A DNA stretch of 64,000 nucleotides from Bacilli bacterium. Its GTDB lineage: Bacteria > Bacillota_I > Bacilli_A > RFN20 > CAG-826. Location: contig JAGCDH010000001.1 of assembly GCA_017651165.1 (NCBI GenBank), positions 1-64,000 on the forward strand, given 5' to 3'. The first letter of the stretch is position 1; each line of letters begins with the position of its first letter. The position numbers were made by a program, and so were the translations under genes. Of this stretch, positions 56,710 to 64,000 are shown one piece after another. The notes under the pieces were generated by a model. The model had not been told where the DNA came from, ran no database searches, and worked only from the letters and a program-made list of their open reading frames with translations.

Positions 56710-58080
56710 ATGGCAAAAGATAACTTTTATCAAAATTTAGTCAAACCTTATCAAGAAGAGATGATGAAGTCTCTTAAAGAATTAATCGCGATCGATTCCA
56801 CTTATGACGAATCCACTCGCGATGCACAAAACCCCTTTGGTAAGGGTGTTTCTAAAGCATTACAATACATTGCTGATTTAGCAAAGAAAGACGGCTTTAT
56901 TGTAAAGAATTACGATAATTACGTCGTTGAAATCCTAACAAATGAATTAGAGCCAAATATCACCATCATGGCGCATACAGATATTGTGCCTGTCGGTACA
57001 GGATGGCCACAGAGTCCATTTGAAATGGTGGAAAAAGATGGCACATTATACGCCCGTGGTGTCGCGGATGATAAAGGCCCATTGATGTCTGCTTATTATG
57101 GTCTTAAAGCCTTAAGAGATAACCACTTATTAGGTAACTATCAAGTCCGTTTCTTAGTGGGCGGTAATGAAGAAAGAGGTTCCTTATGTATGGAACACTA
57201 TTTCAAAACCCTCAAAAAGAAACAACCAACCTATGGTTTCTCTCCAGACTCTTCATATCCATTAACATACGCGGAAAAAGGCATCATCGGGTTTAAAGTT
57301 AAAGCCAACATCGATTTACCACAAGTGGTATCAATGAAAGGCGGTGTCGCTTCTAACTCCGTCATCGAAAAATGCGAAGTTCTTCTAAAAGAAGATGACT
57401 TTGATTTAGTCACTTTCTTAAACGAAAAAGAAGCGGATTACTCCTACATCATTAAAGGTCATAAACTAGTTTTAACTTTCAATGGTGTGGCCGCACACGG
57501 ATCATTACCATGGCAAGGTAAGAACGCTGCAATGTCCGCCATCAAATATTTAGGCGAGTATTATCACAATGCCGACTTATTAAAACTTTACGATTTATAT
57601 AATCCAACTAGAGGCGAAGGCGTTAACGCTGCCGCCCATAGTGATGATATGGGTACCAACTCCTTAAACGTTGGTTTATTCTCTTTAGAGAATGGTAAAC
57701 TCGAAATAACGGTTAACTATCGTCATGTTGAGACAGTGACTGCTGAACAAATGATTAATAACATCAAAGAAGCTTCTAAACCATACGAAATAGAAGTCTT
57801 AGGCATCTCACCATTACTCTATTATCCAAAGGACTCCGAACTAATTACGACATTATTAAAAGTTTATCAAGAAGAAACTGGTGACTATGAAACACCAATC
57901 ATCGCCGCTGGTGGTGGTACCTACGCTAAAGAAGCTGATAATGTCGTCGCTTTTGGTATGGAATATCCTGGATATGACTGCAAGATGCATGGCGTTAACG
58001 AATGTACTGAAAAGAAGTACTTATTTGAATCCATGGGCATTTATGCCCACGCTATCGTGGAATTAGGAAAGAAGATCTAA
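56710..58080 (+). CDS. pepV: M20 dipeptidase, PepV-like
   Basis: 456 residues. A two-zinc metallopeptidase releasing amino acids from dipeptides in the cytoplasm. Metal and catalytic residues: MAHTDIVPVG (His, catalytic Asp), RGVADDKGP (bridging Asp), GGNEERGS (catalytic Glu plus Glu ligand) and DSSYPLTYAEKG. The lid domain occupies roughly 180-370. Length matches PepV. It shares one base (TAATG) with the trmB start. Confidence 0.92.
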   Translation: MAKDNFYQNLVKPYQEEMMKSLKELIAIDSTYDESTRDAQNPFGKGVSKALQYIADLAKKDGFIVKNYDNYVVEILTNELEPNITIMAHTDIVPVGTGWPQSPFEMVEKDGTLYARGVADDKGPLMSAYYGLKALRDNHLLGNYQVRFLVGGNEERGSLCMEHYFKTLKKKQPTYGFSPDSSYPLTYAEKGIIGFKVKANIDLPQVVSMKGGVASNSVIEKCEVLLKEDDFDLVTFLNEKEADYSYIIKGHKLVLTFNGVAAHGSLPWQGKNAAMSAIKYLGEYYHNADLLKLYDLYNPTRGEGVNAAAHSDDMGTNSLNVGLFSLENGKLEITVNYRHVETVTAEQMINNIKEASKPYEIEVLGISPLLYYPKDSELITTLLKVYQEETGDYETPIIAAGGGTYAKEADNVVAFGMEYPGYDCKMHGVNECTEKKYLFESMGIYAHAIVELGKKI

Positions 58081-58688
58081 TGCGTACAAAGTTTAAAGTC
58101 TGGGCCGAACCATTTATCAATGAACATCCAGAAGTGATGTGTCCTTTTGATAAGCTCAATGAACAAGGCTCTTACTATTTGGAAATTGGTTCTGGTAAAG
58201 GACAATTCCTTTTAGATATGGCTTTAAAATTCCCAGAACTCAATTTTATTGGTGTTGAGAGAAATGTCACATGTGCAGGCTTTACCGCAAAGAAACTCGT
58301 GGAAAACGAAATCAAAAATGCGAAGCTTGTGTTCGCTGATGCTGGTCAGATTACTCCGAGCATTAATAGTGGTTCTATAGAAGGTATTTTCTTAAACTTC
58401 TCTGACCCATGGCCAAAGAAAAGGCACACTAAAAGAAGGTTAACTTCTGAATCGTTCCTAAAAGAGTATTACCGCATCCTCAAAAGTGGTGGTCATTTAG
58501 TGTTCAAAACCGATAATTATGATCTTTTTACATACTCATTAGAGGTCATCAGTGATTCATCGTTCAAACTATTAGAGGCAAATTATTCTTATGACGGCAA
58601 AGATGAATTCGACGCCACAACAGAATATGAGAAAAGTTTTAGAGAAGAAGGCCAACCTATCTATCGCTTAGTATTGGAGAAAGTATGA
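58080..58688 (+). CDS. trmB: tRNA (guanine-46-N7)-methyltransferase
   Basis: 202 residues. It makes m7G46 in the tRNA variable loop. SAM-binding YLEIGSGKGQFLLDMA and the family signature NFSDPWPKKRHTKRRL are clear, followed by FKTDNYDLF. Length is typical. The stop TGA overlaps the next ATG. Confidence 0.96.
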   Translation: MRTKFKVWAEPFINEHPEVMCPFDKLNEQGSYYLEIGSGKGQFLLDMALKFPELNFIGVERNVTCAGFTAKKLVENEIKNAKLVFADAGQITPSINSGSIEGIFLNFSDPWPKKRHTKRRLTSESFLKEYYRILKSGGHLVFKTDNYDLFTYSLEVISDSSFKLLEANYSYDGKDEFDATTEYEKSFREEGQPIYRLVLEKV

Positions 58689-59182
58689 TTGCTAAATACG
58701 GATTGATTAACCATTTTGAAAAGGTCAACGCTTATCTTAGTATCATACTAGATGAGGTGCCCATTAATCTTCTTCCAAAGCAAGATGAGGATCTTTTAAT
58801 TTATGAGAAAAGTGGTAAGATCTACCGCATTGATATTTATAATCTCAAAAAGTATGTGAAGATCAAAATTCAAGGCTTAGTCTATTTACCAAACTATGAA
58901 CTTATTGCCATCCTTAATGGCTATCTTGGTAAGTATGATGTCATGTTACTAAGCAAAAAGGAATCAGGCTTCTATATTGTCAAAGACAATAATGAATATA
59001 AAGTCATGGTCAAAAAAGACACATTAGTGGCGTCAGGCACATTTGTTAAAGAAGACCGTTTTGCCACATATAAAGACCTTGGTATCAACGATAAAGATGA
59101 AGAAATCATTCTCAGTAACGACGAAGTATCTGATGATGATATCAATAAAGATTTTTTCCAAATGGAGGAACAACAAATATGA
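58685..59182 (+). CDS. Unknown protein between trmB and the nicotinate phosphoribosyltransferase
   Basis: 165 residues, soluble, no signal peptide. The first 125 residues look like mixed beta/alpha (DLLIYEKSGKIYRIDIYNLK, VKIKIQGLVYLPNYELIAIL); the last 35 are strongly acidic (NDKDEEIILSNDEVSDDDIN). It overlaps trmB and the following gene by four bases each, so it is firmly in the coaX-pncB transcript. In Bacillus, ytpR (tRNA-binding domain) often follows trmB; I see only a faint, unproven resemblance to its N-terminal part. Function unknown. Confidence 0.6.
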   Translation: MIAKYGLINHFEKVNAYLSIILDEVPINLLPKQDEDLLIYEKSGKIYRIDIYNLKKYVKIKIQGLVYLPNYELIAILNGYLGKYDVMLLSKKESGFYIVKDNNEYKVMVKKDTLVASGTFVKEDRFATYKDLGINDKDEEIILSNDEVSDDDINKDFFQMEEQQI

Positions 59183-60276
59183 TAGAAGTTGAACTTAAAA
59201 AGCAAGGTAAGATTTCACGTCTAACCAATAAAACATTTAACTTTCCAAAAGAATTAGGTGAAGGCTTTTATAGCGCGAATTATTTTTTAAAGTCTCATAA
59301 GATTGTGAGTGAGAATCTCCCAAATCACATCGTCACTATGCAGTGGTTTCAAAGAAGAGATAACTCCATGTTATGTGGTATTGATGAAGCGATTGCCATC
59401 CTCCATACTTTCGCTATTCATCCAGAAAACCTTTTAATTGAAGCTTTAAATGATGGTGATATCATTCAAGCTAATGAACCAGTTTTAAAAGTGACTGGCA
59501 AATATGAAGATTTTGGCTTTTTAGAATCTGTTATTGATGGTGTGCTTGCCCGCAGAAGTAGTGTAGCCACAAACGTCAAAGAAGTGCTTGATGCCGCAGG
59601 TGATACACCAGTCTTCTCCATGGCGGACCGTCAAGATGATTATCTCACTCAAGTGGGTGATGGTTATGCCACATATGTTGCAGGTATTACAAGAGTTAGC
59701 ACAGACGCTCAAGGCTTATGGTGGGGTGGGAAAGGTATGGGCACCATGCCACACGCCCTCATCCAAATCTGTGGTGGTGATATATGTAAAGCCGCGGATA
59801 TGTATCTAAAATCATTCCCAGATGAACAAGTGACAGCGTTAATTGACTATCATAACAATGTTGTGAGAGACACATTAATTATCGCAAGACATCTCGGTCA
59901 TAAATTAAGAGGTGTACGCGTGGACACGTCAAAAGCCTTAATTGACCATTATTTTGACGATAAAGACACCAGTGGTTTTGATCCTCATGGTGTGTGCAAG
60001 GAACTCATCATTGCTTTAAGAAAAGCCCTTGATGATGAAGGCTTCAACTATGTTGGTATTACTGTTTCTTCTTCGTTCTCCGCGGAAAAGATTAGAGAAT
60101 GGAAGAAATATAATGTCCCAGTCACCATATATGGTGTGGGTACATCATTTGTCAATAATATGACTTGTGGTTTCACGGGTGACTTAGTCATGTTAGACGG
60201 TAAAGCCGAAGCAAAAGAAGGCCGCGCTAATTATCCAAGCGATAGGCTTAAGAAAGTCCCATATCCAATCTACTAA
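59179..60276 (+). CDS. pncB: Nicotinate phosphoribosyltransferase
   Basis: 365 residues. It joins nicotinate and PRPP to nicotinate mononucleotide for NAD salvage. The N-terminal GEGFYSANYFLKSHKIVSEN and the barrel segments SVIDGVLARRSSVATNV, GGKGMGTMPHALIQ, HKLRGVRVDTSKAL and VTIYGVGTSF match the short archaeal/Thermotoga-like form of the enzyme. Together with the nicotinamidase at 28557, it makes a two-step path from nicotinamide. It is the last gene before the terminator at 60302-60332. Confidence 0.9.
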   Translation: MIEVELKKQGKISRLTNKTFNFPKELGEGFYSANYFLKSHKIVSENLPNHIVTMQWFQRRDNSMLCGIDEAIAILHTFAIHPENLLIEALNDGDIIQANEPVLKVTGKYEDFGFLESVIDGVLARRSSVATNVKEVLDAAGDTPVFSMADRQDDYLTQVGDGYATYVAGITRVSTDAQGLWWGGKGMGTMPHALIQICGGDICKAADMYLKSFPDEQVTALIDYHNNVVRDTLIIARHLGHKLRGVRVDTSKALIDHYFDDKDTSGFDPHGVCKELIIALRKALDDEGFNYVGITVSSSFSAEKIREWKKYNVPVTIYGVGTSFVNNMTCGFTGDLVMLDGKAEAKEGRANYPSDRLKKVPYPIY

Positions 60277-60301
60277 TAACAAAATTACCAATAATTATGA
60301 G

Positions 60302-60332
60302 AAAGAAGGAATGTTAAAAGCATTCTTCTTTT
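60302..60332 (+). terminator. Rho-independent terminator with one bulge
   Basis: GAATG (60309-60313) pairs with CATTC (60321-60325). The stem extends as AAAGAA/TTCTTT past a bulged G, then a T-rich run follows. It closes the glgC-to-pncB stretch. Confidence 0.7.
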
Positions 60333-60386
60333 TACTTTTATTTTTTTCCTGTATTATATGTATTTAAATAAAGAAAGGAGAGCAAC

Positions 60387-63299
60387 ATGAAAAGACATTT
60401 AAGATTACTCCCCATCCTTGGAATTGTTTCCATTATTTTATCGAGTTGTGGGCATGGCACTAAATCTAGTAGTGTTGCTAGCTCCTCGTCTTCTTCCGAA
60501 TCATCATTTTCATCATCTTCCGAATCATCAACATCGATTGCCCCTAAAACATATACTGTCACTTGGAAAAACTCTGATGGTGCAGTTTTAGAAACGGATT
60601 ACGAAGTAGTGGAAGGAACCACCCCGACATTTGATGGTGATGAACCAAGAAAAGATAGTGATGCTCAATATAATTATGTCTTTTCAGAATGGGTGCCAGC
60701 CATAGGACCAGTTAATGCTGACATAGAATACGTTGCTTCCTATCATGAAGAATTAAGAAAGTATACAGTCATCTGGAAAGATGAAGATGGTACAGTTTTA
60801 GAAACAGATAACAATGTTCCTTATGGAACAACTCCTGAATATAACGAAGATGAACCCACTAAAGAAATGACAAAAGAAAACGTCTATTCCTTTAAAGATT
60901 GGGAACCAAAAGTGGATAAAGTCGAAGGCGATATCGTCTATACCGCTACTTATCAAGAAGACGTTAGAAAGTACATAGTTACTTGGAAAAACGAAGATGA
61001 ATCCGTCATCAAAGAAGATGAAGTCCCATATGGAACATTACCTCAATATGAAGGACAAGACCCATCCAAAGAAAGTACAGTCGATAAAGTCTATACCTTT
61101 GATGGCTGGTCACCAAACATTAAAGAGGTTGAAGGCGACGCTACATACGTTGCTACCTTTAAAGAAGAAACAAGAAGTTATAAAGTCACTTGGTTAAATG
61201 ATGATGGCTCCACTTTAAGAGTGGATGATGTCTTCTATGGTGAGACTCCAAGCTATGGCGAAGAAAACCCTACTAAAGAAAATAGAAGGGGCGTGACATA
61301 TTATTTCGCTGGTTGGAGTCCAGAAATCGTGCCTGTGGAAAGTGATCAAACCTATACCGCAGAGTACACATATGAAGCCACTTTCTTGTTTGATAGAATG
61401 CACTACGAATTAGAAGATGGTTATCAAGAAAGCGACTTACTTGGTGCTCCTTGGGTTAACGTTAACGCCAAAGGCCAAATTGATAAAATTAAACAACCAT
61501 CTTTAAAAGATGATTTCTATGCTTCCATTAACTATGACAACATCAAGAATCGCATTCCTGGTCCTTTTGATATTAGCAAAAATAATGTTTCAGAAGCCAT
61601 AAGCAGTATTTTTGATGGCACAAGTGAAACCACTAATGGTGCAGTAGCTAATAAGGCACATAACAAGATTTTAAACGGCGATGTTGAAAATATTACTACT
61701 TCTTTAAATAACATCGATGTCACTTCTTATCTTACCAGCAAAGATCTATTCTTATCTTCATCCTCACTTTTACAATTAGTCACATCAGAAGACGCTGAAT
61801 CCGGTTATGAAATCGTCGTTAATGATGGTTATACAGGTGGTAATACCGGCCTACATACCCTTTTCTTCTTTGCTAAATACTATTCAGAGTATGCAGGATT
61901 TGCTAATAACATCGCTAATAAATTAAAAGAAGTTTATGGCTTAAATACCAGTAGTAGTGATGTTAATAATGTCCGTGAATTTGAAGCTAAAATCGCTGAT
62001 TACAATTATCAAGCCTACTATACTTCTGGAACAGGTTTAGAAACCTATGTAATTGATGAATTGCCATGGTCAAATGTGAAATCAGCCTTATTAGATTTAG
62101 GTTTTACATCTAATGATAGTATTTCTATTAAGAAATACTTTGCTAACGCGATGAACTATATTTTCAACGATAGTTCTTCTAGTAAAAAGGCCATCATTAA
62201 AAACGCTGTCAAATATCGTTTAGCGTTTGACTATCGTTGCTATATGGGTCTAGATAACTATCGTAGTATCTACTCTTCTATTGAAGGATCTGGTTTATTC
62301 AATAACGAAAGAAATCTCGGTGGTTTAGAAGATGAAAGACTAGCGAGGAATCTCGTCTCAGTTTGCATGCCGCTCGTTTTAGAACAATCCTACCTTGAAC
62401 TAGATAGTAGCGAAGAAACTAAAGCGCAAGTCGCTAGCATCATTGAAAGTGTCCTTAATGGTTATAAAGAAATCCTCAATGATTCAGAATGGATGACTAA
62501 AAATAGCAAGAATAAAGTCATCAATAAACTCAACAAGATGAAATATGAATCTTGCTACCCTGATGAATACTTACATTTTGCCAAGTTAGATCAAAGCAAT
62601 ATTGAAAGTGCATCCGCAGTTGAATTAAACGCTATCTATAACAAAGGTGTTGTTAATAGTGCGATTGCTGGTGAGTTAAATAATAGTCCACTCTGGGGCT
62701 ATATGAGCACTTATACCATCAATGCTTTCTATACTGCTGGCTACAATTCCTTTGTCATTTTAAATGGTTTGGTCAGTGGTTTCTTAAGTGAAAGTATTGA
62801 AGAAACATATGCTGGAATTGGTTTTGTTATCGGTCATGAAATTACGCACGGTTTTGATAGTAATGGCGCTAACTATGACGCTGAAGGTAAAAACAATCCC
62901 GTAATGACAGTTGTGGACCGCAAAACATTTGGTCAAAAAGTTGATAAGATGATTGCTTTCTATAATCAAATCAATCTCTATGATGGGGCGATGGTGAATG
63001 GTAATAATGTCAATGGCGAAGCTACTGCCGATATGGGTGGTATGAAAGTGATGCTCAAATTAGCGGAGTCCATTCCTGATTTTGACTATGACTTATTCTT
63101 CCGTTCCTACGCTAAAACATGGATGGAAATGCCATATGATATTAGCTATCTCCCAGCAAGAGCGGAAAACGAACACCCATTTGAATATTTAAGAGCGAAT
63201 GTCACTCTTGCTCAATTCGATAAGTTCTACGAAACATACGACATCGGTCCAGGAGATGGCATGTACATTCCAGAAAACCAAAGAGTGGCCATCTGGTAA
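60387..63299 (+). CDS. Lipoprotein M13 metallopeptidase with four N-terminal InlB-type repeats
   Basis: 970 residues. Signal peptide with lipobox LSSC (Cys21), a Ser-rich linker (22-50), four ~70-residue InlB B-like repeats (about 55-329), then an M13 (neprilysin/PepO) peptidase from about 340. Zinc site HEITH at 817-821, third ligand Glu878 in GEATADMGG, and the M13 closing stretch GDGMYIPENQRVAIW. Each repeat has YxVTWKxxDGxVLxxD, Y-G-T-x-P and a final FxxWxPxxxxVxxDxxYxAxY. It should be a surface oligopeptidase. AAAGGAGAG precedes the ATG. It is bordered by terminators on both sides. Confidence 0.92.
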   Translation: MKRHLRLLPILGIVSIILSSCGHGTKSSSVASSSSSSESSFSSSSESSTSIAPKTYTVTWKNSDGAVLETDYEVVEGTTPTFDGDEPRKDSDAQYNYVFSEWVPAIGPVNADIEYVASYHEELRKYTVIWKDEDGTVLETDNNVPYGTTPEYNEDEPTKEMTKENVYSFKDWEPKVDKVEGDIVYTATYQEDVRKYIVTWKNEDESVIKEDEVPYGTLPQYEGQDPSKESTVDKVYTFDGWSPNIKEVEGDATYVATFKEETRSYKVTWLNDDGSTLRVDDVFYGETPSYGEENPTKENRRGVTYYFAGWSPEIVPVESDQTYTAEYTYEATFLFDRMHYELEDGYQESDLLGAPWVNVNAKGQIDKIKQPSLKDDFYASINYDNIKNRIPGPFDISKNNVSEAISSIFDGTSETTNGAVANKAHNKILNGDVENITTSLNNIDVTSYLTSKDLFLSSSSLLQLVTSEDAESGYEIVVNDGYTGGNTGLHTLFFFAKYYSEYAGFANNIANKLKEVYGLNTSSSDVNNVREFEAKIADYNYQAYYTSGTGLETYVIDELPWSNVKSALLDLGFTSNDSISIKKYFANAMNYIFNDSSSSKKAIIKNAVKYRLAFDYRCYMGLDNYRSIYSSIEGSGLFNNERNLGGLEDERLARNLVSVCMPLVLEQSYLELDSSEETKAQVASIIESVLNGYKEILNDSEWMTKNSKNKVINKLNKMKYESCYPDEYLHFAKLDQSNIESASAVELNAIYNKGVVNSAIAGELNNSPLWGYMSTYTINAFYTAGYNSFVILNGLVSGFLSESIEETYAGIGFVIGHEITHGFDSNGANYDAEGKNNPVMTVVDRKTFGQKVDKMIAFYNQINLYDGAMVNGNNVNGEATADMGGMKVMLKLAESIPDFDYDLFFRSYAKTWMEMPYDISYLPARAENEHPFEYLRANVTLAQFDKFYETYDIGPGDGMYIPENQRVAIW
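60549..61373 (+). repeat. Four tandem InlB B-like repeat units (coding)
   Basis: About 205-210 bases each, encoding protein residues 55-124, 125-194, 195-263 and 264-329. They share VTWK/VIWK starts, EExP or EDEPTKE middles and Y-x-A-x-Y ends. DNA identity between units is only partial, so this is an old duplication. Confidence 0.85.
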
Positions 63300-63315
63300 A
63301 CAAAACAAACAACAA

Positions 63316-63343
63316 AAAAGACCATCCACTTGGATGGGCTTTT
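63316..63343. terminator. Bidirectional terminator between the M13 peptidase and rpsD
   Basis: Stem CCATCC (63322-63327) / GGATGG (63332-63337), extended past an A:G mismatch by AAAAG/CTTTT, giving T runs on both strands. Confidence 0.85.
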
Positions 63344-63356
63344 AATTTGCTTGATA

Positions 63357-63962
63357 TTAGAGCTTACGGTTGTAGTATTCAACGATTTGTGATTCGGTGA
63401 TATCTTGTGGCAATTCTTTACGTTCGACTTCACGAATGTATTTACCAGATAACTTTTCCGCATCCACTTCGACCCAACCGACTTTTGTGCCGACTGTTTC
63501 GAGAGATTCTTTAATCACTTTGAGGTCTTTACTATTTTCTCTGACACTCACGACATCACCAACGTTTAATAACGCGGATGGGATGTCTAACTTTTTGCCA
63601 TTAACTTCGATGTGGCCGTGGTTGACGAGTTGTCTTGCGCCTCTTCTTGTTCTAGCGAAACCCATTCTGTAGACAAGATTGTCTAAACGGGATTCGAGTA
63701 ACTTCATGAAAGCGACACCAGTGACTTCTTTACTACTTAAGGCAAGCATGAATAAGCGACGGAATTGTCTTTCGTTAACACCATACATTTGTCTTAATTT
63801 TTGTTTTTCGATCAATTGTTTGCCGTATTCAGAATTCTTTTTACGACGAGTGTTACCGTGTTGGCCTGGGCCATAAGGACGTTTCGCTAATTCTTTACTA
63901 GTTTCGAGTGTAGAAAAACCAAGTCTTCTTGATCTTTTCCAATCTGATCCTGTGTATCTCAT
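63357..63962 (-). CDS. rpsD: 30S ribosomal protein S4
   Basis: 201 residues. It nucleates 30S assembly and represses its own translation in many Bacillota. The N-terminus MRYTGSDWKRSRRLGFSTLE has no zinc-binding cysteines (C-minus form). KRPYGPGQHG and KQKLRQMYGVNERQFRR follow. The S4 domain includes SRLDNLVYRMGFARTRRGARQLVNHGHI. AAGAAGGGAG precedes the ATG. The leader extends beyond the window, so any autoregulatory S4-binding structure cannot be judged. Confidence 0.98.
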   Translation of the reverse strand: MRYTGSDWKRSRRLGFSTLETSKELAKRPYGPGQHGNTRRKKNSEYGKQLIEKQKLRQMYGVNERQFRRLFMLALSSKEVTGVAFMKLLESRLDNLVYRMGFARTRRGARQLVNHGHIEVNGKKLDIPSALLNVGDVVSVRENSKDLKVIKESLETVGTKVGWVEVDAEKLSGKYIREVERKELPQDITESQIVEYYNRKL

Positions 63963-64000
63963 GTTCTTCTCCCTTCTTTATTTTTCTTTCGCAAAATAAT

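Noticed and set aside
60429-60540. Ser-rich run (TCATCTTCC repeats) considered as a phase-variable tract
   Set aside because: The codons vary and there is no pure mono- or tetranucleotide tract long enough for slippage; a flexible lipoprotein linker explains it.

Overview
This 64-kb window looks like ordinary chromosome from an uncultured, AT-rich, low-GC Gram-positive bacterium (Bacillota; probably a gut-associated Bacilli/Erysipelotrichia- or RF39-like lineage). The assignment rests on gene content and synteny only. Supporting signs are AGGAGG-type ribosome binding sites, the Bacillus-like order gmk-priA-rsmB-rlmN-prpC-prkC-rsgA-rpe, a type III pantothenate kinase, a GlgC/GlgD pair and a cysteine-free S4. 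TGA is a normal stop (often in TGA/ATG overlaps) and Trp is TGG, so this is not a Mycoplasma with recoded TGA. Coding density is very high. I saw no insertion sequence, prophage, CRISPR array or rRNA, and no gene-free stretch longer than 300 bases.

Layout: 1-2650 holds a GNAT tail, a six-helix membrane protein and a double zinc-ribbon/membrane protein interrupted by an in-frame TAA. 2716-15113 is mixed housekeeping: a HI0933-like flavoprotein, acyl-ACP thioesterase, TyrRS, PlsC, an MtaD-like amidohydrolase, RdgB, a TVP38-like protein, a lipoprotein esterase, tRNA-Gly(TCC), thioredoxin, TraX-like and CPBP membrane proteins. 15208-21645 is a single 2145-residue gene with a CvpA-like four-helix N-terminus and about 1940 residues predicted to lie outside the cell. 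21647-29078 carries a short IMPACT/YigZ protein, an Mrp ATPase, aminopeptidase P, glycerol kinase, a DUF5677-like protein, a TGS-nucleoside kinase and a nicotinamidase.

29111-37996 is an energy block: PPi-type phosphofructokinase, the complete F1Fo ATP synthase operon (atpI-B-E-F-H-A-G-D-C), inorganic pyrophosphatase and TrmL. The c subunit carries a two-carboxylate ion site like that of Na+-driven Fusobacterium rotors. 37998-48853 is RqcH (short, apparently lacking its HhH domain) divergent from the gmk-to-rpe cluster, in which RsmB looks catalytically dead and the PrkC-like kinase has no membrane or PASTA part. 48911-49737 is L28 and a small membrane protein. 49841-60276 is glycogen synthesis (glgC-glgD-glgA), LeuRS, CoaX, PepV-like dipeptidase, TrmB, an unknown and nicotinate phosphoribosyltransferase. 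60387-63299 is a surface lipoprotein joining four InlB-type repeats to an M13 metallopeptidase, and rpsD closes the window.

The genes suggest a fermentative cell that stores glycogen, runs glycolysis partly on PPi, uses its ATP synthase perhaps with Na+, salvages nicotinamide/nicotinate to NAD, and exposes at least three large or unusual surface proteins. The most unusual items are the giant CvpA-like protein, the in-frame TAA flanked by CAA codons, the two-carboxylate c subunit, the degenerate RsmB and the stripped-down PrkC. All functional calls come from reading motifs by eye; no database search was run.
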